Assembly: GCA_023457355.1 (NCBI GenBank)
Contig: JAEWLW010000067.1
Span: 1 to 64,000, forward strand
Direction: 5' to 3'
Source: Bacillota bacterium
GTDB taxonomy: Bacteria; Bacillota; Clostridia; Oscillospirales; Ruminococcaceae
Length of the DNA: 64,000 nt
The position numbers were made by a program, and so were the translations under genes. Shown here in pieces: positions 17,210 to 26,341 of this stretch; positions within the stretch are counted from its first letter, which is position 1, and each line of letters opens with the position of its first letter. Under the pieces are notes generated by a model. That model saw nothing but the letters and a program-made list of their open reading frames with translations. It ran no database searches and was not told where the DNA came from.

Positions 17210-18019
17210 ATGGCGGCATTTATTTTTGACGGTCACACACACTCCCATTATTCTTTTGATGGCAGTGAGACAATTGCGGCCATGTGCCAGGCTGCAATGG
17301 AGGCGGGTGTGCGCGGTTTAACCGTGACAGACCACTGTGATATAGGCGTGTATGCCCTGCCCGACTGGCAAGAGCGTCTTTTGGGCGCGGCGGCGGAGAT
17401 TGAGGCCCAACGGGAGCGGCTTCAGAACCGTTTAACATTGTCATATGGCGTGGAGCTGGGACAAGCCACGCATGATATACCAATGGCGCAGCAGGTTCTG
17501 GCGCTGGCCGACTATGATGTGGTGCTGGGCTCGTTGCATAACCTTCACCAGACTGAAGATTTTTATTTTCTTCAGGAAAAGGCCCTTGATAAAAAAGCTT
17601 TACTTGACGAATATTTTAAGGAACTGCTCCAACTGGCTAGAACGGATACCTTTGACGTACTGGCGCACATTACCTATGCCTACCGCTATATGGGCTATGG
17701 CAAAGACATTCCGCCTGTTCAATGCTTTGAGCCGATGCTTCGCGCGCTGTTTACAACGCTTGCCCAGAACGGCAAAGCGCTGGAATTGAACACCTCGGGC
17801 CTTTACCGGAACCCAAAGGCGCGCGCCATGCCTGATTTGTGGGAGCTAAAGCTGTTTAAGGAATGCGGCGGCGAGATGGTGGCACTCGGTTCCGACGCGC
17901 ATATTGCGGCGAACATCGGACGCGGCATTGAAGAAGGACAGGCGCTTTTGCGTGCGGCGGGCTTTTCTTATCAAGTGGTTTATCAGGCGCGCAAGCCGGT
18001 GCTTTACAAGTTGGATTAA
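17210..18019 (+). CDS. PHP-domain phosphatase, histidinol-phosphatase (HisJ) family
   Basis: This 269-residue PHP-family phosphohydrolase has metal-ligand motifs in the usual order: HTHSHYSFDG (HxH), VTDHCD, YGVELG, GSLHN, LAHITY and GSDAH. HisK/HisJ-type enzymes remove phosphate from histidinol phosphate, but PHP proteins without a his operon may act on other phosphoesters, and no his gene is nearby. ATG 17210 follows GAGGAGG; an upstream in-frame extension runs through the promoter repeats and is not coding. The next gene, a 50-residue peptide, begins 81 bases downstream. Confidence 0.85.
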   Translation: MAAFIFDGHTHSHYSFDGSETIAAMCQAAMEAGVRGLTVTDHCDIGVYALPDWQERLLGAAAEIEAQRERLQNRLTLSYGVELGQATHDIPMAQQVLALADYDVVLGSLHNLHQTEDFYFLQEKALDKKALLDEYFKELLQLARTDTFDVLAHITYAYRYMGYGKDIPPVQCFEPMLRALFTTLAQNGKALELNTSGLYRNPKARAMPDLWELKLFKECGGEMVALGSDAHIAANIGRGIEEGQALLRAAGFSYQVVYQARKPVLYKLD

Positions 18020-18100
18020 CGGCGGGGTACAGCTCAGAAATCCCGCGGCACAAATTATCAAAGGGATTAACGCAATTTTAAAGCATAGGAGGGGTAGAAC

Positions 18101-18253
18101 ATGCAGGCAAGTTCCATCGGCATTATCGGGGGCGCGGACGGCCCGACGGCCATCTATGTGGCGAGCAGGATGCGGCCTTTATTTGTGGCGGCTGCATTAG
18201 GCGCAGCGGCGCTGATTGCGCTGGGCGTCTGGTTGTTTATCCGGCGCAGGTGA
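18101..18253 (+). CDS. 50-residue membrane peptide with decarboxylase beta-subunit GGADGPTAI motif
   Basis: This is a 50-codon reading frame with a strong ribosome site (AGGAGGGG, six bases before ATG). The N-terminus contains IGIIGGADGPTAIYVASR, which closely resembles the conserved loop of the membrane beta subunits (OadB/GcdB/MmdB) of sodium-pumping decarboxylases. It is followed by one hydrophobic helix (residues of about 28-45) and an Arg-rich end. Full beta subunits have about 370-430 residues, so this is either a tiny relative or a peptide that borrowed the motif. It is not an obvious fragment: start, site and stop are all intact. Function unknown; association with a decarboxylase complex is speculation. 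Confidence 0.75.
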   Translation: MQASSIGIIGGADGPTAIYVASRMRPLFVAAALGAAALIALGVWLFIRRR

Positions 18254-18310
18254 GGCTGAAGAAGGCTTCGTTTAAGCCCAATGACGAAATATAAGAATTG
18301 GCATTATACA

Positions 18311-18350
18311 AAAGCGCGGCGGCCGTGGTTGAACCTGCGGCCGCCGCTTT
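18311..18350. terminator. Bidirectional terminator between the 50-residue peptide gene and the radical SAM gene
   Basis: AAAGCG(c)GGCGGCCG...CGGCCGCCGCTTT forms a long stem with A- and T-rich ends, so it can serve the plus-strand unit and the minus-strand radical SAM gene ending at 18354. Confidence 0.9.
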
Positions 18351-18353
18351 TAA

Positions 18354-19223
18354 TTATAATCTGCGATAGCGTTCGGGACGAATTTTGCCGTTCTCAAGCG
18401 CGTGCTGGAGTTGGTCGATCATCTTTTGCCGGTCGCGGTTGAGCACCCCGGCCAGCGCTACGTAGTTTGAAACATGGTTTGAGCGCAGAACCGTTCCCTC
18501 GCTGTCAACCGATTCCAAAAACAGCTTCTGTTCCTGTAAATATTCCAGCGGAGAAAGAATCTCAAACCGGCCCTCCAAATAATCCTGCGCCAGCGGCGTG
18601 CCCGCCTCCAGGTGCAGTGTCAGCAGGCCGAGGTAATCCGGCTTTGTCGCTGTGACAAGTTCGGCCGATTTGATGGCATGTTCCCGTGTTTTAGGCCGTC
18701 CGCCGAGGCCGGTGATCAGCGTCATCGAGACCTTAATGCCCGCGGCCTTCAGATGCAGGCAGGCTTCGATGGTTTGTGCGGCGGTCACGCCCTTCCTGAC
18801 ATCCAGCAAAATTTCGTCACTGCCCGACTCCGCCCCAATATACACCATTTCAAGCCCGTGTTCTCTCAGGGAAACCAACTCCTCATGGGATTTGAGCAGA
18901 ACATCCTGCGCGGCACCATACATCGTGATACGCTCCAGGCGTGGGAACAGTGCATAGGCTTTATTCAGAATCGTGATTATATCCTGTGTTTTAACAATCA
19001 AAGCGTCGCCATCGGCCAAAAATATGCGGTCGACGTCCATGCGGTAGCTTTGGCTGAGCTCTTCAAGGTCGGCCATAACATCGGCCAACGGGCGCACGCG
19101 GAAAGATTTGCGCTTATACATGGTGCAAAAAGTGCAGGTGTTGCGCGCACAACCGATGGTAAGCTGAACGATCAGGCTGTGGGCCTCGCTTGGCGGACGA
19201 TAAACATCACCTTCGTATCTCAT
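18354..19223 (-). CDS. Radical SAM protein with CX4CX2C cluster motif
   Basis: This 289-residue radical SAM protein has the [4Fe-4S] ligands in GCARNTCTFCTMYK, spaced CX4CX2C instead of the usual CX3CX2C. A subgroup of uncharacterised radical SAM proteins shares this spacing and the following MYK. The barrel continues with IFLADGDALIV, MYGAAQDVL, IGAESGSDEILLDVRKG and MTLITGLGG. The substrate is unknown. GAAGGAG is 11 bases before ATG. It follows rpoN by 24 bases on the same strand, so the two are probably co-transcribed. Confidence 0.88.
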   Translation of the reverse strand: MRYEGDVYRPPSEAHSLIVQLTIGCARNTCTFCTMYKRKSFRVRPLADVMADLEELSQSYRMDVDRIFLADGDALIVKTQDIITILNKAYALFPRLERITMYGAAQDVLLKSHEELVSLREHGLEMVYIGAESGSDEILLDVRKGVTAAQTIEACLHLKAAGIKVSMTLITGLGGRPKTREHAIKSAELVTATKPDYLGLLTLHLEAGTPLAQDYLEGRFEILSPLEYLQEQKLFLESVDSEGTVLRSNHVSNYVALAGVLNRDRQKMIDQLQHALENGKIRPERYRRL

Positions 19224-19247
19224 ATTAAAAAAGTCTCCTTCAAATGC

Positions 19248-20612
19248 TCAGGTTTTCCGGCGCAGCGAGGACGAGGGGATGCCCAGCTCCTCGCGGTATT
19301 TTGCCACTGTCCGTCGGGCAATGACCGTTTTATTTTTCTCCAGCAGCGCAACCAACGCGCTGTCCGACAGCGGATGACAGGGATCTTCCGCTTCGATGAG
19401 GGTTTTTATTTGATCTTTAACCGAACGGCTGCCCGTGCTCTGGCCGCCCGCCTCATCGGGCAACGCACGCGAAAAGAAATGCTTAAAGGGGAAAACCCCG
19501 AATTTGCATTCAATATACTTGCCATTAACCGAACGGCTGACCGTCGATTCGTGCACACCAAGCTCGGCGGCGATATCCTGCAGGCGCAGCGGTAAAATGT
19601 CCCCACCCCGCAAAAAGAATGCCGTCTGACGGCGTACAATTGCTTCTGCAATCTGCTCGATGGTGTCGCGCCGGGTTTTTATCGCCTTGGCCACCCACAT
19701 CGCCTGGGAGAGTTTACGTTCAACGTAGTCCTTCGCTTCCGCATTTTTGTCGCAAAGCGCGAGGTAGCTGCGGTTGACGTTGATTTGCGCGCTGTATCGG
19801 TCGTTATAGGTGCAGGAAAGGACACCGTCTTTTTCGGTGACGGTGACGTCCGGCAGAATGTAAAGCGCCGGACGGCTGCCAAAGCAGTAAGCTGGGCGGG
19901 GTTGTAACGTTTTTATCAGCGCATAAAGGTCGCGCACCTTTTGTGGCGAACAGCCCAGCGCACCGGCAATTTTCTGAAAATGTCCGCGCGGCAGCTCCTG
20001 TAAATAATGTGTTACCAGACGGAAAGCCAGCGGGTCGTCAACCCCACGGCGGTCGAGCTGAATAATAAGCGTTTCGGTCAGATCTTTTGCACCGATGCCG
20101 GGCGGATCCAGCGTTTTGAGATAGGCGATCGCCTCCTGCGCCAGAACCAGATCAACACTGAAAGTTTGGGCCGCCTGCTCGGCTGTAATGGCAAGATAAC
20201 CGTTTTCATCCAGTGAATAGATCAGCTTTTCCAGAATAGAAAGCTCCACCCGTGTCAGGCTGAAATCGAATTGATTTCTTAAATAGGCCTGTAGGTCATA
20301 CGGGTCGTCGCTTTGCTGAGACGGCTCCGAATGGCTGTCCCCGTTATAATCGGCAGGGTCCTCGTCAGGGCGCAGCACAGGTTTTGACACAAGCCATTGT
20401 GCCGTCGCCAGCGGGCTGATCTCCTCCTGCGCTCCGGCGGGGTTGGGGGCCAGTACGTCAATAAGCGGGTTTTCAGCTTCAAGCTCGTTAAGCCGCTCAT
20501 TAAGCTCCAGAATATTCATCTGAAGAAGGGTGACATACTGTATTTGCTGCACCGATATATTTTGCCGCAGCTCCTGCTTTTGTTGCTGTTCCAAAAAACC
20601 TGTAACAGACAT
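19248..20612 (-). CDS. rpoN: RNA polymerase sigma-54 factor
   Basis: This 454-residue sigma-54 has a glutamine-rich region I (EQQQKQELRQNISVQQIQY), a core-binding region in the middle, a helix-turn-helix (AAELGVHESTVSRSVNGKYI) and, near the end, the RpoN box ARRTVAKYREELGIPSSSLR that contacts the -24 element. Sigma-54 needs an AAA+ activator, none of which is in the window. ATG 20612 with GGAG eight bases upstream is the start; the upstream in-frame extension is AT-rich and not conserved. Confidence 0.97.
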   Translation of the reverse strand: MSVTGFLEQQQKQELRQNISVQQIQYVTLLQMNILELNERLNELEAENPLIDVLAPNPAGAQEEISPLATAQWLVSKPVLRPDEDPADYNGDSHSEPSQQSDDPYDLQAYLRNQFDFSLTRVELSILEKLIYSLDENGYLAITAEQAAQTFSVDLVLAQEAIAYLKTLDPPGIGAKDLTETLIIQLDRRGVDDPLAFRLVTHYLQELPRGHFQKIAGALGCSPQKVRDLYALIKTLQPRPAYCFGSRPALYILPDVTVTEKDGVLSCTYNDRYSAQINVNRSYLALCDKNAEAKDYVERKLSQAMWVAKAIKTRRDTIEQIAEAIVRRQTAFFLRGGDILPLRLQDIAAELGVHESTVSRSVNGKYIECKFGVFPFKHFFSRALPDEAGGQSTGSRSVKDQIKTLIEAEDPCHPLSDSALVALLEKNKTVIARRTVAKYREELGIPSSSLRRKT

Positions 20613-20721
20613 GATCCCCTCTCCTTTCTGCAATAATACGATATTATTTAATTCTATTATGACGGATTTTTTTCTGTTTTGCAAGCGATATGATTTTAAC
20701 AGTTTTGCCATCATCATGGCG

Positions 20722-20751
20722 TTGACGCGTGATGATGCCCGGTATTATAAT
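20722..20751 (+). promoter_or_regulatory. Promoter for the DapF-like gene
   Basis: TTGACG (20722-20727) and TATAAT (20746-20751) are separated by 18 bases and lie about 30 bases before the coding start. Confidence 0.75.
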
Positions 20752-20780
20752 AAAATTTATGGAAGGATGCGTGATTTTTG

Positions 20781-21572
20781 ATGCATTTAAAGGCCGTGCG
20801 GGCAGATCCGGCAGGCAATATTACAATTTTGGTGACCGAGACGGTCTTGCCGCCTGAGCGCGCAGCCGTTGCCGCCGCCTTTTTAAAGATGCCGGCAATT
20901 TCTGCCGAGCAGGTCGGTTTTATTGTGCAGCCGAAGCTCAACGCCGGTGCGGTTGGCCGGCTTGAGATGATGGGCGGTGAGTTTTGCGGCAACGCGGCGC
21001 GTGCCTTTGGCCTTTACATGGCCAAACACATGGGCGCCGCCGCCCGCAGGGTGATGATAGAGGTCAGCGGGTGCGAACATCCGATTGCGGTCATGGCAGA
21101 TCCGGCAGCCGGTACGGCCTGGGCGCAAATGCCGTTGCCGCTTAAAGCGTCGCCGGTGATACTGGCGGGTATCTCCTGTGTCCGGGTGGAATTTGAAGGC
21201 ATTGCGCATCTTGTGGCGGACTGTGCCGTGCCGCGCGAAGACCTGCTGCGCGCTGCCGCGGATATCTTTGAACCGGTGGATGCGTTGGGCGCTTACGGCG
21301 TTATTTTTTTTAACCCCGATGCCGGGCGCATCATCCCGGCTGTTACGGTTAAAGCCACCAGAAGCCTGATATGGGAGGGAAGCTGCGGCTCCGGTTCGGT
21401 GGCGGCTGCGGTGGCTGCAATGCTGGATAAACCGGACGGCGACTATTGCTGTACGCTTTCGCAGCCTGCGGGCAGCATTATGGTTTCGCTTGCAAAAGCG
21501 CAGGGTGCGGTTTGCCGGGCCGAAATAGGCGGGGCCGTCACGCTGGGTGAGCCGCAATGCTATACTTTTTAA
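20781..21572 (+). CDS. Diaminopimelate-epimerase-like amino-acid racemase
   Basis: This 263-residue member of the DapF fold superfamily has the two active-site cysteine loops GGEFCGNAARAFG and GSCGSGSVAAAVA. These correspond to the cofactor-independent two-cysteine racemase site. The second loop reads SCGSGS, where typical DapF has ACGTGA, and the protein diverges elsewhere, so it may be a broader amino-acid racemase (histidine racemases of the CntK type are related) and not the lysine-pathway enzyme. The start is ATG 20781 or the TTG immediately before it; GGAAGGA is somewhat far upstream. It stands alone, before the leu T-box. Confidence 0.75.
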   Translation: MHLKAVRADPAGNITILVTETVLPPERAAVAAAFLKMPAISAEQVGFIVQPKLNAGAVGRLEMMGGEFCGNAARAFGLYMAKHMGAAARRVMIEVSGCEHPIAVMADPAAGTAWAQMPLPLKASPVILAGISCVRVEFEGIAHLVADCAVPREDLLRAAADIFEPVDALGAYGVIFFNPDAGRIIPAVTVKATRSLIWEGSCGSGSVAAAVAAMLDKPDGDYCCTLSQPAGSIMVSLAKAQGAVCRAEIGGAVTLGEPQCYTF

Positions 21573-21588
21573 AAAATCTTTTCAGGCC

Positions 21589-21617
21589 TTGACAAGCTGC
21601 TGTAAAATTGCTATCAT
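21589..21617 (+). promoter_or_regulatory. Promoter of the leuCDB operon
   Basis: TTGACA (21589-21594) and TATCAT (21612-21617) are 17 bases apart, with the T-box leader beginning just after. Confidence 0.85.
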
Positions 21618-21623
21618 GCCGAT

Positions 21624-21935
21624 ATATTAAAAATCGCAATGATGGGGAATTTGCAGGCTTCAACACAAGCTCCAGAGAGCCGCCGACTGGTGAAAGGCGG
21701 TGCCTGTGTGTTTGCAATCTCACCCCTGAGCGGCCAACTGAGCGGCATGTTTTCCGCAAGGGAGGACGGGATTCCCACCCGTTATCAATGGGGCCGGATT
21801 CGCTGCCAAGCCAGATAGGCGCGCAGCCGATGCCGGGCAGAGCGGATGCGATTTTAAGCATCAACAAGGGTGGTACCGCGAAAGACAAGCTGCTTTCGTC
21901 CTTTGAAAACAAAGGATGATAGCGGCTTTTTTTGT
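21624..21935 (+). promoter_or_regulatory. T-box riboswitch (leucine specifier CUC) with terminator, controlling leuCDB
   Basis: The leader has the Stem I landmarks AGAGAG and CTGGTGAAAGGCGG, then the specifier region in which CTC (21719-21721, Leu) is followed by ACCCCTGAG. The T-box sequence AAGGGTGGTACCGCG is at 21866-21880. A terminator with a 17-position stem (GCTGCTTTCGTCCTTTG pairing with CAAAGGATGATAGCGGC) runs from about 21890 into a T-run at 21927-21933. Uncharged tRNA-Leu should bind the specifier and the TGGT bulge and favour antitermination. Specifier identity fits the downstream genes. Confidence 0.95.
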
Positions 21936-22058
21936 TTTCTCACGCGCAGAATGGCTGCTCCTCTACCTCTCCCCGCTGCTGTTGCCCGCCATATTTCGTT
22001 GGGCGCTTGTTCCTTTGGCCACACTTTATGAAACTGATATTTTAGGAGGAAAAAACAC

Positions 22059-23318
22059 ATGGGTATGACAATGACGCAAAAAATTCTCGCTGCCCACGCG
22101 GGGCTGGATTCGGTTAAGGCCGGGCAGTTGATCCGCGCGAAGCTGGATATGGTGCTGGGTAACGACATTACGACGCCGGTTGCCGTCAATGAGTTTAACA
22201 AGGCCGGGTTTGGGTCGGTGTTTGATGTGAATAAAATTTCCATCGTGCTGGATCACTTTATTCCCAACAAGGACATCAAGGCCGCCGAGCAGGCCAAAAC
22301 CTGCCGCAACTTTGCCCGCCAGTACGACGTTAAAAATTTCTTCGACGTCGGCGACATGGGTGTTGAGCATGCGCTGCTGCCTGAAAAAGGGCTGATCGCC
22401 CCGGGCGAAACCTGCATCGGCGCCGATTCGCACACCTGCACCTACGGTGCGCTGGGGGCATTTTCAACCGGTGTCGGCTCCACCGATATGGCGGCCGGCA
22501 TGGCGACCGGAGAGGCGTGGTTCAAGGTTCCCGCCGCGCTGCGCTTTAACCTGACCGGCAGGCTTTCTGAAAATGTCAGCGGTAAGGATGTGATTTTGCA
22601 TATTATCGGCATGATCGGCGTGGACGGTGCGCTGTATAAATCGATGGAGTTTGGTGGCGAGGGGCTTGGGAACCTGACCATTGACGACCGTCTGTGCATC
22701 GCAAATATGGCGATTGAGGCCGGTGGTAAAAACGGCATCTTCGAGGTGGACGACGTCACGCTTGCGTACGTCAACGCCCGCGTAAACCGTCCCTTTAAAA
22801 CTTATGCACCCGACCCTGACGCGCAGTACGACGCCGTCTACGACCTTGACCTGTCGGCGATTAAATCGACTGTTGCCTTCCCGCATTTGCCGGAGAACAC
22901 CCGCACCATCGACACAGTCGGCGACGTTAAGATCGACCAGGTCGTCATCGGCTCCTGCACCAACGGACGCCTTTCCGACATGGCCGCCGCGGCAAAAATC
23001 CTCAAGGGCCGCCATGTGGCCAGGGACTGTCGGACAATTATCATTCCCGCCACCATGCACATCTATCGCGAATGCATGAAGCTGGGTTATTCCGACATAT
23101 TCCTCGACGCAGGCTGCGTTATCTCCACCCCCACCTGCGGCCCCTGCCTCGGCGGCTACATGGGCATCCTTGCCGAGGGCGAGCGTTGTGTCTCCACCAC
23201 CAACCGCAATTTTGTCGGCCGCATGGGCCACCCGAAAAGCGAGGTTTATCTCGCCAGCCCTGAGGTGGCGGCCGCTTCGGCTGTCATGGGCAAAATTGCA
23301 GACCCCAACAGGCTTTAA
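22059..23318 (+). CDS. leuC: 3-isopropylmalate dehydratase large subunit
   Basis: This 419-residue aconitase-family subunit isomerises 2-isopropylmalate to 3-isopropylmalate with LeuD. Fe-S and substrate motifs include [29 protein letters not shown] and the double-cysteine CGPCLGG near the C-terminus, together giving the three cluster ligands. Its length fits the shorter prokaryotic HacA/LeuC type, not the ~465-residue enterobacterial type. AGGAGG lies nine bases before ATG 22059. First gene after the leucine T-box, so expression should rise on leucine limitation. Confidence 0.95.
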   Translation: MGMTMTQKILAAHAGLDSVKAGQLIRAKLDMVLGNDITTPVAVNEFNKAGFGSVFDVNKISIVLDHFIPNKDIKAAEQAKTCRNFARQYDVKNFFDVGDMGVEHALLPEKGLIAPGETCIGADSHTCTYGALGAFSTGVGSTDMAAGMATGEAWFKVPAALRFNLTGRLSENVSGKDVILHIIGMIGVDGALYKSMEFGGEGLGNLTIDDRLCIANMAIEAGGKNGIFEVDDVTLAYVNARVNRPFKTYAPDPDAQYDAVYDLDLSAIKSTVAFPHLPENTRTIDTVGDVKIDQVVIGSCTNGRLSDMAAAAKILKGRHVARDCRTIIIPATMHIYRECMKLGYSDIFLDAGCVISTPTCGPCLGGYMGILAEGERCVSTTNRNFVGRMGHPKSEVYLASPEVAAASAVMGKIADPNRL

Positions 23319-23331
23319 GGAGGAAAATGCC

Positions 23332-23826
23332 ATGAATACAAAAGGTTTTGCACATAAATACGGCGACAACATCGACACCGACGTCATTATCCCCGCCCGC
23401 TATCTCAATACCCCCGATCATCAGGAACTGGCTGCCCATTGCATGGAGGATATCGACCTTGAATTTATCAAGCGGGTTCAGCCAAACGATATTATGGTTG
23501 GCGGCTACAATTTCGGCTGTGGTTCCTCGCGCGAGCACGCGCCGATTGCGCTGAAAGCTTCCGGTATCTCCTGCGTTATCGCCAAGACCTTTGCCCGTAT
23601 CTTCTACCGTAACGCCATCAATATCGGCCTTGCCATTCTGGAATGTGAAGAGGCTTCTGATAAGATTCAGGCGGGCGACGAGGTCGCGGTTGATTTTGAC
23701 ACCGGCGTCATCACGAACATCACCCGCAATGAACAGTATCAGGCCGAGCCGTTCCCGGAATTTATCAAGGACATTATCAACCACAACGGCCTGATGAATG
23801 CAATTGCGGCACAGGGAGGAAAGTGA
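23332..23826 (+). CDS. leuD: 3-isopropylmalate dehydratase small subunit
   Basis: This 164-residue swivelling domain subunit has the [11 protein letters not shown] segment near the start and the [15 protein letters not shown] substrate-recognition loop, followed by [13 protein letters not shown]. The short length matches the LeuD that pairs with ~420-residue LeuC. ATG 23332 follows AAGGAGG; it sits 13 bases after the leuC stop and overlaps leuB by one base at TGATG. Confidence 0.95.
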   Translation: MNTKGFAHKYGDNIDTDVIIPARYLNTPDHQELAAHCMEDIDLEFIKRVQPNDIMVGGYNFGCGSSREHAPIALKASGISCVIAKTFARIFYRNAINIGLAILECEEASDKIQAGDEVAVDFDTGVITNITRNEQYQAEPFPEFIKDIINHNGLMNAIAAQGGK

Positions 23827-24905
23827 TGGCGACTAAAAAGATTACGGTTTTGCAGGGCGACGGCATCGGCCCTGAAATTACGGCGCAGGGTGTTTTAGCC
23901 CTGCGGGCCATTGCTGAAAAATTCGGCCACACCTTTGAATTTACTTTTGCCGATTTTGGCGGCTGCGCCATCGACCGGCACGGAGAGCCGTTTCCGGCGG
24001 TGACCCGCCAAAGCTGCGAGGCCGCCGACGCCATTTTGCTTGGCTCGGTCGGCGGCCCAAAGTGGGACGGCGTGCCCAAGGAGATTCGCCCCGAAAAGGG
24101 CCTGTTGCAGATGCGCGCGGCGTTGGGCCTTTTTGCGAACCTGCGCCCGGCCAAGCTGCACAGCCAGCTCGCTTATGCCTGCCCGCTTAAAACCGAGATT
24201 GTGGAAAAGGGCATCGACATCATGATTGTGCGCGAGCTGACCGGCGGCATCTATTTTGGCGCGCACGAGACCACTGTTGAGGACGGTCAGCGCGTCGCGC
24301 GCGACGTGCTGACCTATTCCGAGCGGGAGATCGACCGCATTCTGCGCGTCGGCTTTGAGGCGGCGAAAAAGCGCGGCAAAAAACTGGCGTCGGTCGAAAA
24401 GTCCAACGTGCTTGATTCCTCGCGCCTATGGAAGGAGCGTGCGCACGCCATCGCGGCGGAATATCCCGACGTGGCGCTGACCGATATTCTGGTGGATAAC
24501 GCCGCCATGCAGCTTGTTCGTGCCCCTGCGCAGTTTGACGTTATTGTCACCGAAAACATGTTCGGCGATATTCTGTCGGATGAGGCCAGCCAGATTGTCG
24601 GTTCCATCGGCATGATGCCCTCCGCCAGCCTGCGTTCCGATTCGTTCGGCGCCTATGAGCCGATTCACGGCTCGGCCCCCGATATTGCAGGAAAAGATAT
24701 CGCAAACCCCATTGGCACAATCCTGTCCGCTGCGATGATGCTGCGCTATTCGTTTGATATGGCGGCGGAAGCCAAGGCGGTTGAGGCAGCGGTTCATAGC
24801 GTTCTCAGCGGGGGCTTGCGTACGCCGGATATCCTCTCGGAAGGCTGCAAAAAAGTGGGCTGCAACGAGATGGGCAAATGCATCTCAATGCAAATTGCAA
24901 TTTGA
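23826..24905 (+). CDS. leuB: 3-isopropylmalate dehydrogenase
   Basis: This 359-residue NAD-dependent enzyme oxidatively decarboxylates 3-isopropylmalate to 2-ketoisocaproate. Visible motifs are the start [13 protein letters not shown], the substrate loop [10 protein letters not shown], the metal-binding [17 protein letters not shown] region and [19 protein letters not shown] near the adenine site. ATG 23826 with GGAGG six bases upstream is preferred to the overlapping GTG 23823. Last gene of the leucine operon; leuA is not in the window. Confidence 0.95.
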   Translation: MATKKITVLQGDGIGPEITAQGVLALRAIAEKFGHTFEFTFADFGGCAIDRHGEPFPAVTRQSCEAADAILLGSVGGPKWDGVPKEIRPEKGLLQMRAALGLFANLRPAKLHSQLAYACPLKTEIVEKGIDIMIVRELTGGIYFGAHETTVEDGQRVARDVLTYSEREIDRILRVGFEAAKKRGKKLASVEKSNVLDSSRLWKERAHAIAAEYPDVALTDILVDNAAMQLVRAPAQFDVIVTENMFGDILSDEASQIVGSIGMMPSASLRSDSFGAYEPIHGSAPDIAGKDIANPIGTILSAAMMLRYSFDMAAEAKAVEAAVHSVLSGGLRTPDILSEGCKKVGCNEMGKCISMQIAI

Positions 24906-24932
24906 TTTCACCAAAATTTCGTGGTAAACTAT

Positions 24933-24967
24933 GGGGGAGAAGGTTGTCAGTGCAACCATCTTCCCCA
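24933..24967 (+). terminator. Hairpin after leuB
   Basis: GGGGGAGAAGGTTG and CAACCATCTTCCCC form a stem with one mismatch or bulge, followed by ATTTCATCATTTT. It probably ends the leu transcript; the next gene starts 33 bases later. Confidence 0.7.
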
Positions 24968-25000
24968 TTTCATCATTTTAAATTTTGGAGGGATAAATTC

Positions 25001-25969
25001 ATGCGCAACGTTAAAAACATTTTAGTTCTGGTCCCTGTCAGTGCTCAGGAGCGGGAACTGCTGGAAAGCAGTGCTCCCCATGCAAATTTTGTTTATTGCA
25101 AGGCCAATGAAATCAGCCCGCAGCAACTGGCCGAAGCCGACGTCATTTTAGGCAACCCACCAACCGGTATTCTTAAAGATGCGCAGTCTCTCCAGTTTTT
25201 ACAGCTGTTTACTGCCGGATCCGACAGCTATGCGGCTGAGGGCATTCTGCCTCAGGGCGCATTGCTGGCAAACGCCACCGGCACCTATGGCCTGGCCATT
25301 TCGGAATATATGGTGGGCGTGCTGCTGTCGCTTCATAAAAAGCTGCATCTTTACCGTGACCAACAGGGCCAAAGCCTTTGGAATAACCTTGGCGAGGTAA
25401 AATCCATCTGGAACTCAACCGTGCTGGTTATTGGGTTGGGCGACATAGGCACTGAATTTGCCAAGCGCATTAAAGTATTTGACGCCAAAGTAATTGGTGT
25501 GCGCCGCGCGGGCCTGGATAAACCCGACTTTGTCGACGAGCTTTATCTCTCGGATAAAATTGATGAGCTGCTGCCGCTGGCCGATACGGTCGCTCTTTGC
25601 CTGCCGCAAACCGCTGCAACACAGGACCTCATGAATGCCGAGCGCATCTCCAGGATGAAACCCGGTGCGGTGCTTATTAACATCGGACGCGGCAGCGCGG
25701 TGGATGCCGACGCGCTCTGTGACGCACTGGATGCGGGAAAGCTGTCAGGTGCGGCGCTGGATGTGACGGTTCCCGAACCGCTGCCCGCCGACAGCCGGCT
25801 CTGGCAGACCCAGAACCTGATAATCACCCCGCATGTTTCAGGCGGGTCTTCCCTGCCCGAGACGCATAACAGACTGGTCCGGCTGATAGCAGAAAACCTG
25901 TCCGCCTTTATTCAGGAAAAGCCGGTGAAAAATTTGGTTGACGCCAAAACGGGATACCGAAAGCTTTAA
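25001..25969 (+). CDS. D-2-hydroxyacid dehydrogenase (NAD-dependent)
   Basis: This 322-residue D-isomer-specific 2-hydroxyacid dehydrogenase has a Rossmann motif VIGLGDIGTEFAK, the catalytic Arg in NIGRGSAVD, the Glu in VPEPLP and the His in ITPHVSGGS. The substrate is not determined by sequence. In glutamate fermenters a related enzyme reduces 2-oxoglutarate to (R)-2-hydroxyglutarate, which would supply the hgd pathway encoded 15 kb away; branched 2-oxoacids near the leu operon are an alternative. ATG 25001 follows GGAGG. Confidence 0.88.
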   Translation: MRNVKNILVLVPVSAQERELLESSAPHANFVYCKANEISPQQLAEADVILGNPPTGILKDAQSLQFLQLFTAGSDSYAAEGILPQGALLANATGTYGLAISEYMVGVLLSLHKKLHLYRDQQGQSLWNNLGEVKSIWNSTVLVIGLGDIGTEFAKRIKVFDAKVIGVRRAGLDKPDFVDELYLSDKIDELLPLADTVALCLPQTAATQDLMNAERISRMKPGAVLINIGRGSAVDADALCDALDAGKLSGAALDVTVPEPLPADSRLWQTQNLIITPHVSGGSSLPETHNRLVRLIAENLSAFIQEKPVKNLVDAKTGYRKL

Positions 25970-26018
25970 AAGCGATGATTTTAATTTTAAGTCCGGCTTT
26001 ATCCGGCGAAAGACCGCG

Positions 26019-26304
26019 CAGCTTGTCAAAAACAAACATTTTAGAAAATGTTGCACAAATCAAAAGTTTAGGTCAAGCTTTTTCAAAGCTTGCAGGGTTT
26101 GGGGCAGCGCCCCAAAGTACCCTAATTCTGTAAGAAGCGCAGGAGAGGGCGCAAAAACAGTTCACTGGACTGTTTTTGCAGGGAGAACCCTCGCCGGGGG
26201 TTCTCCCATGTCGTGATAAGCGGCATTTGTTTTATGCACATTGCTAAGCCCCGGTCACTTTATTGACAGCCTGTGCGGGGCGCCGTTTTAGACGGCGCCC
26301 CGCA
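26019..26304 (+). repeat. Terminator-associated repeat element, copy D, single hairpin on the right
   Basis: The element starts CAGCTTGTCAAAAAC at 26019, carries all family palindromes, and ends TTGACAGCCTG at 26273 (255 bp). On the right is a perfect 31-base hairpin, TGCGGGGCGCCGT-TTTAG-ACGGCGCCCCGCA (26274-26304). On the left (25988-26018) the sequence is CCGG-rich but is not a copy of that hairpin. This copy therefore lacks the matching pair seen in B, C, E and F, perhaps through later deletion or recombination. Confidence 0.9.
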
Positions 26305-26341
26305 CATATTTTACACCTTACAACATAAAAGAGACGGTGGT

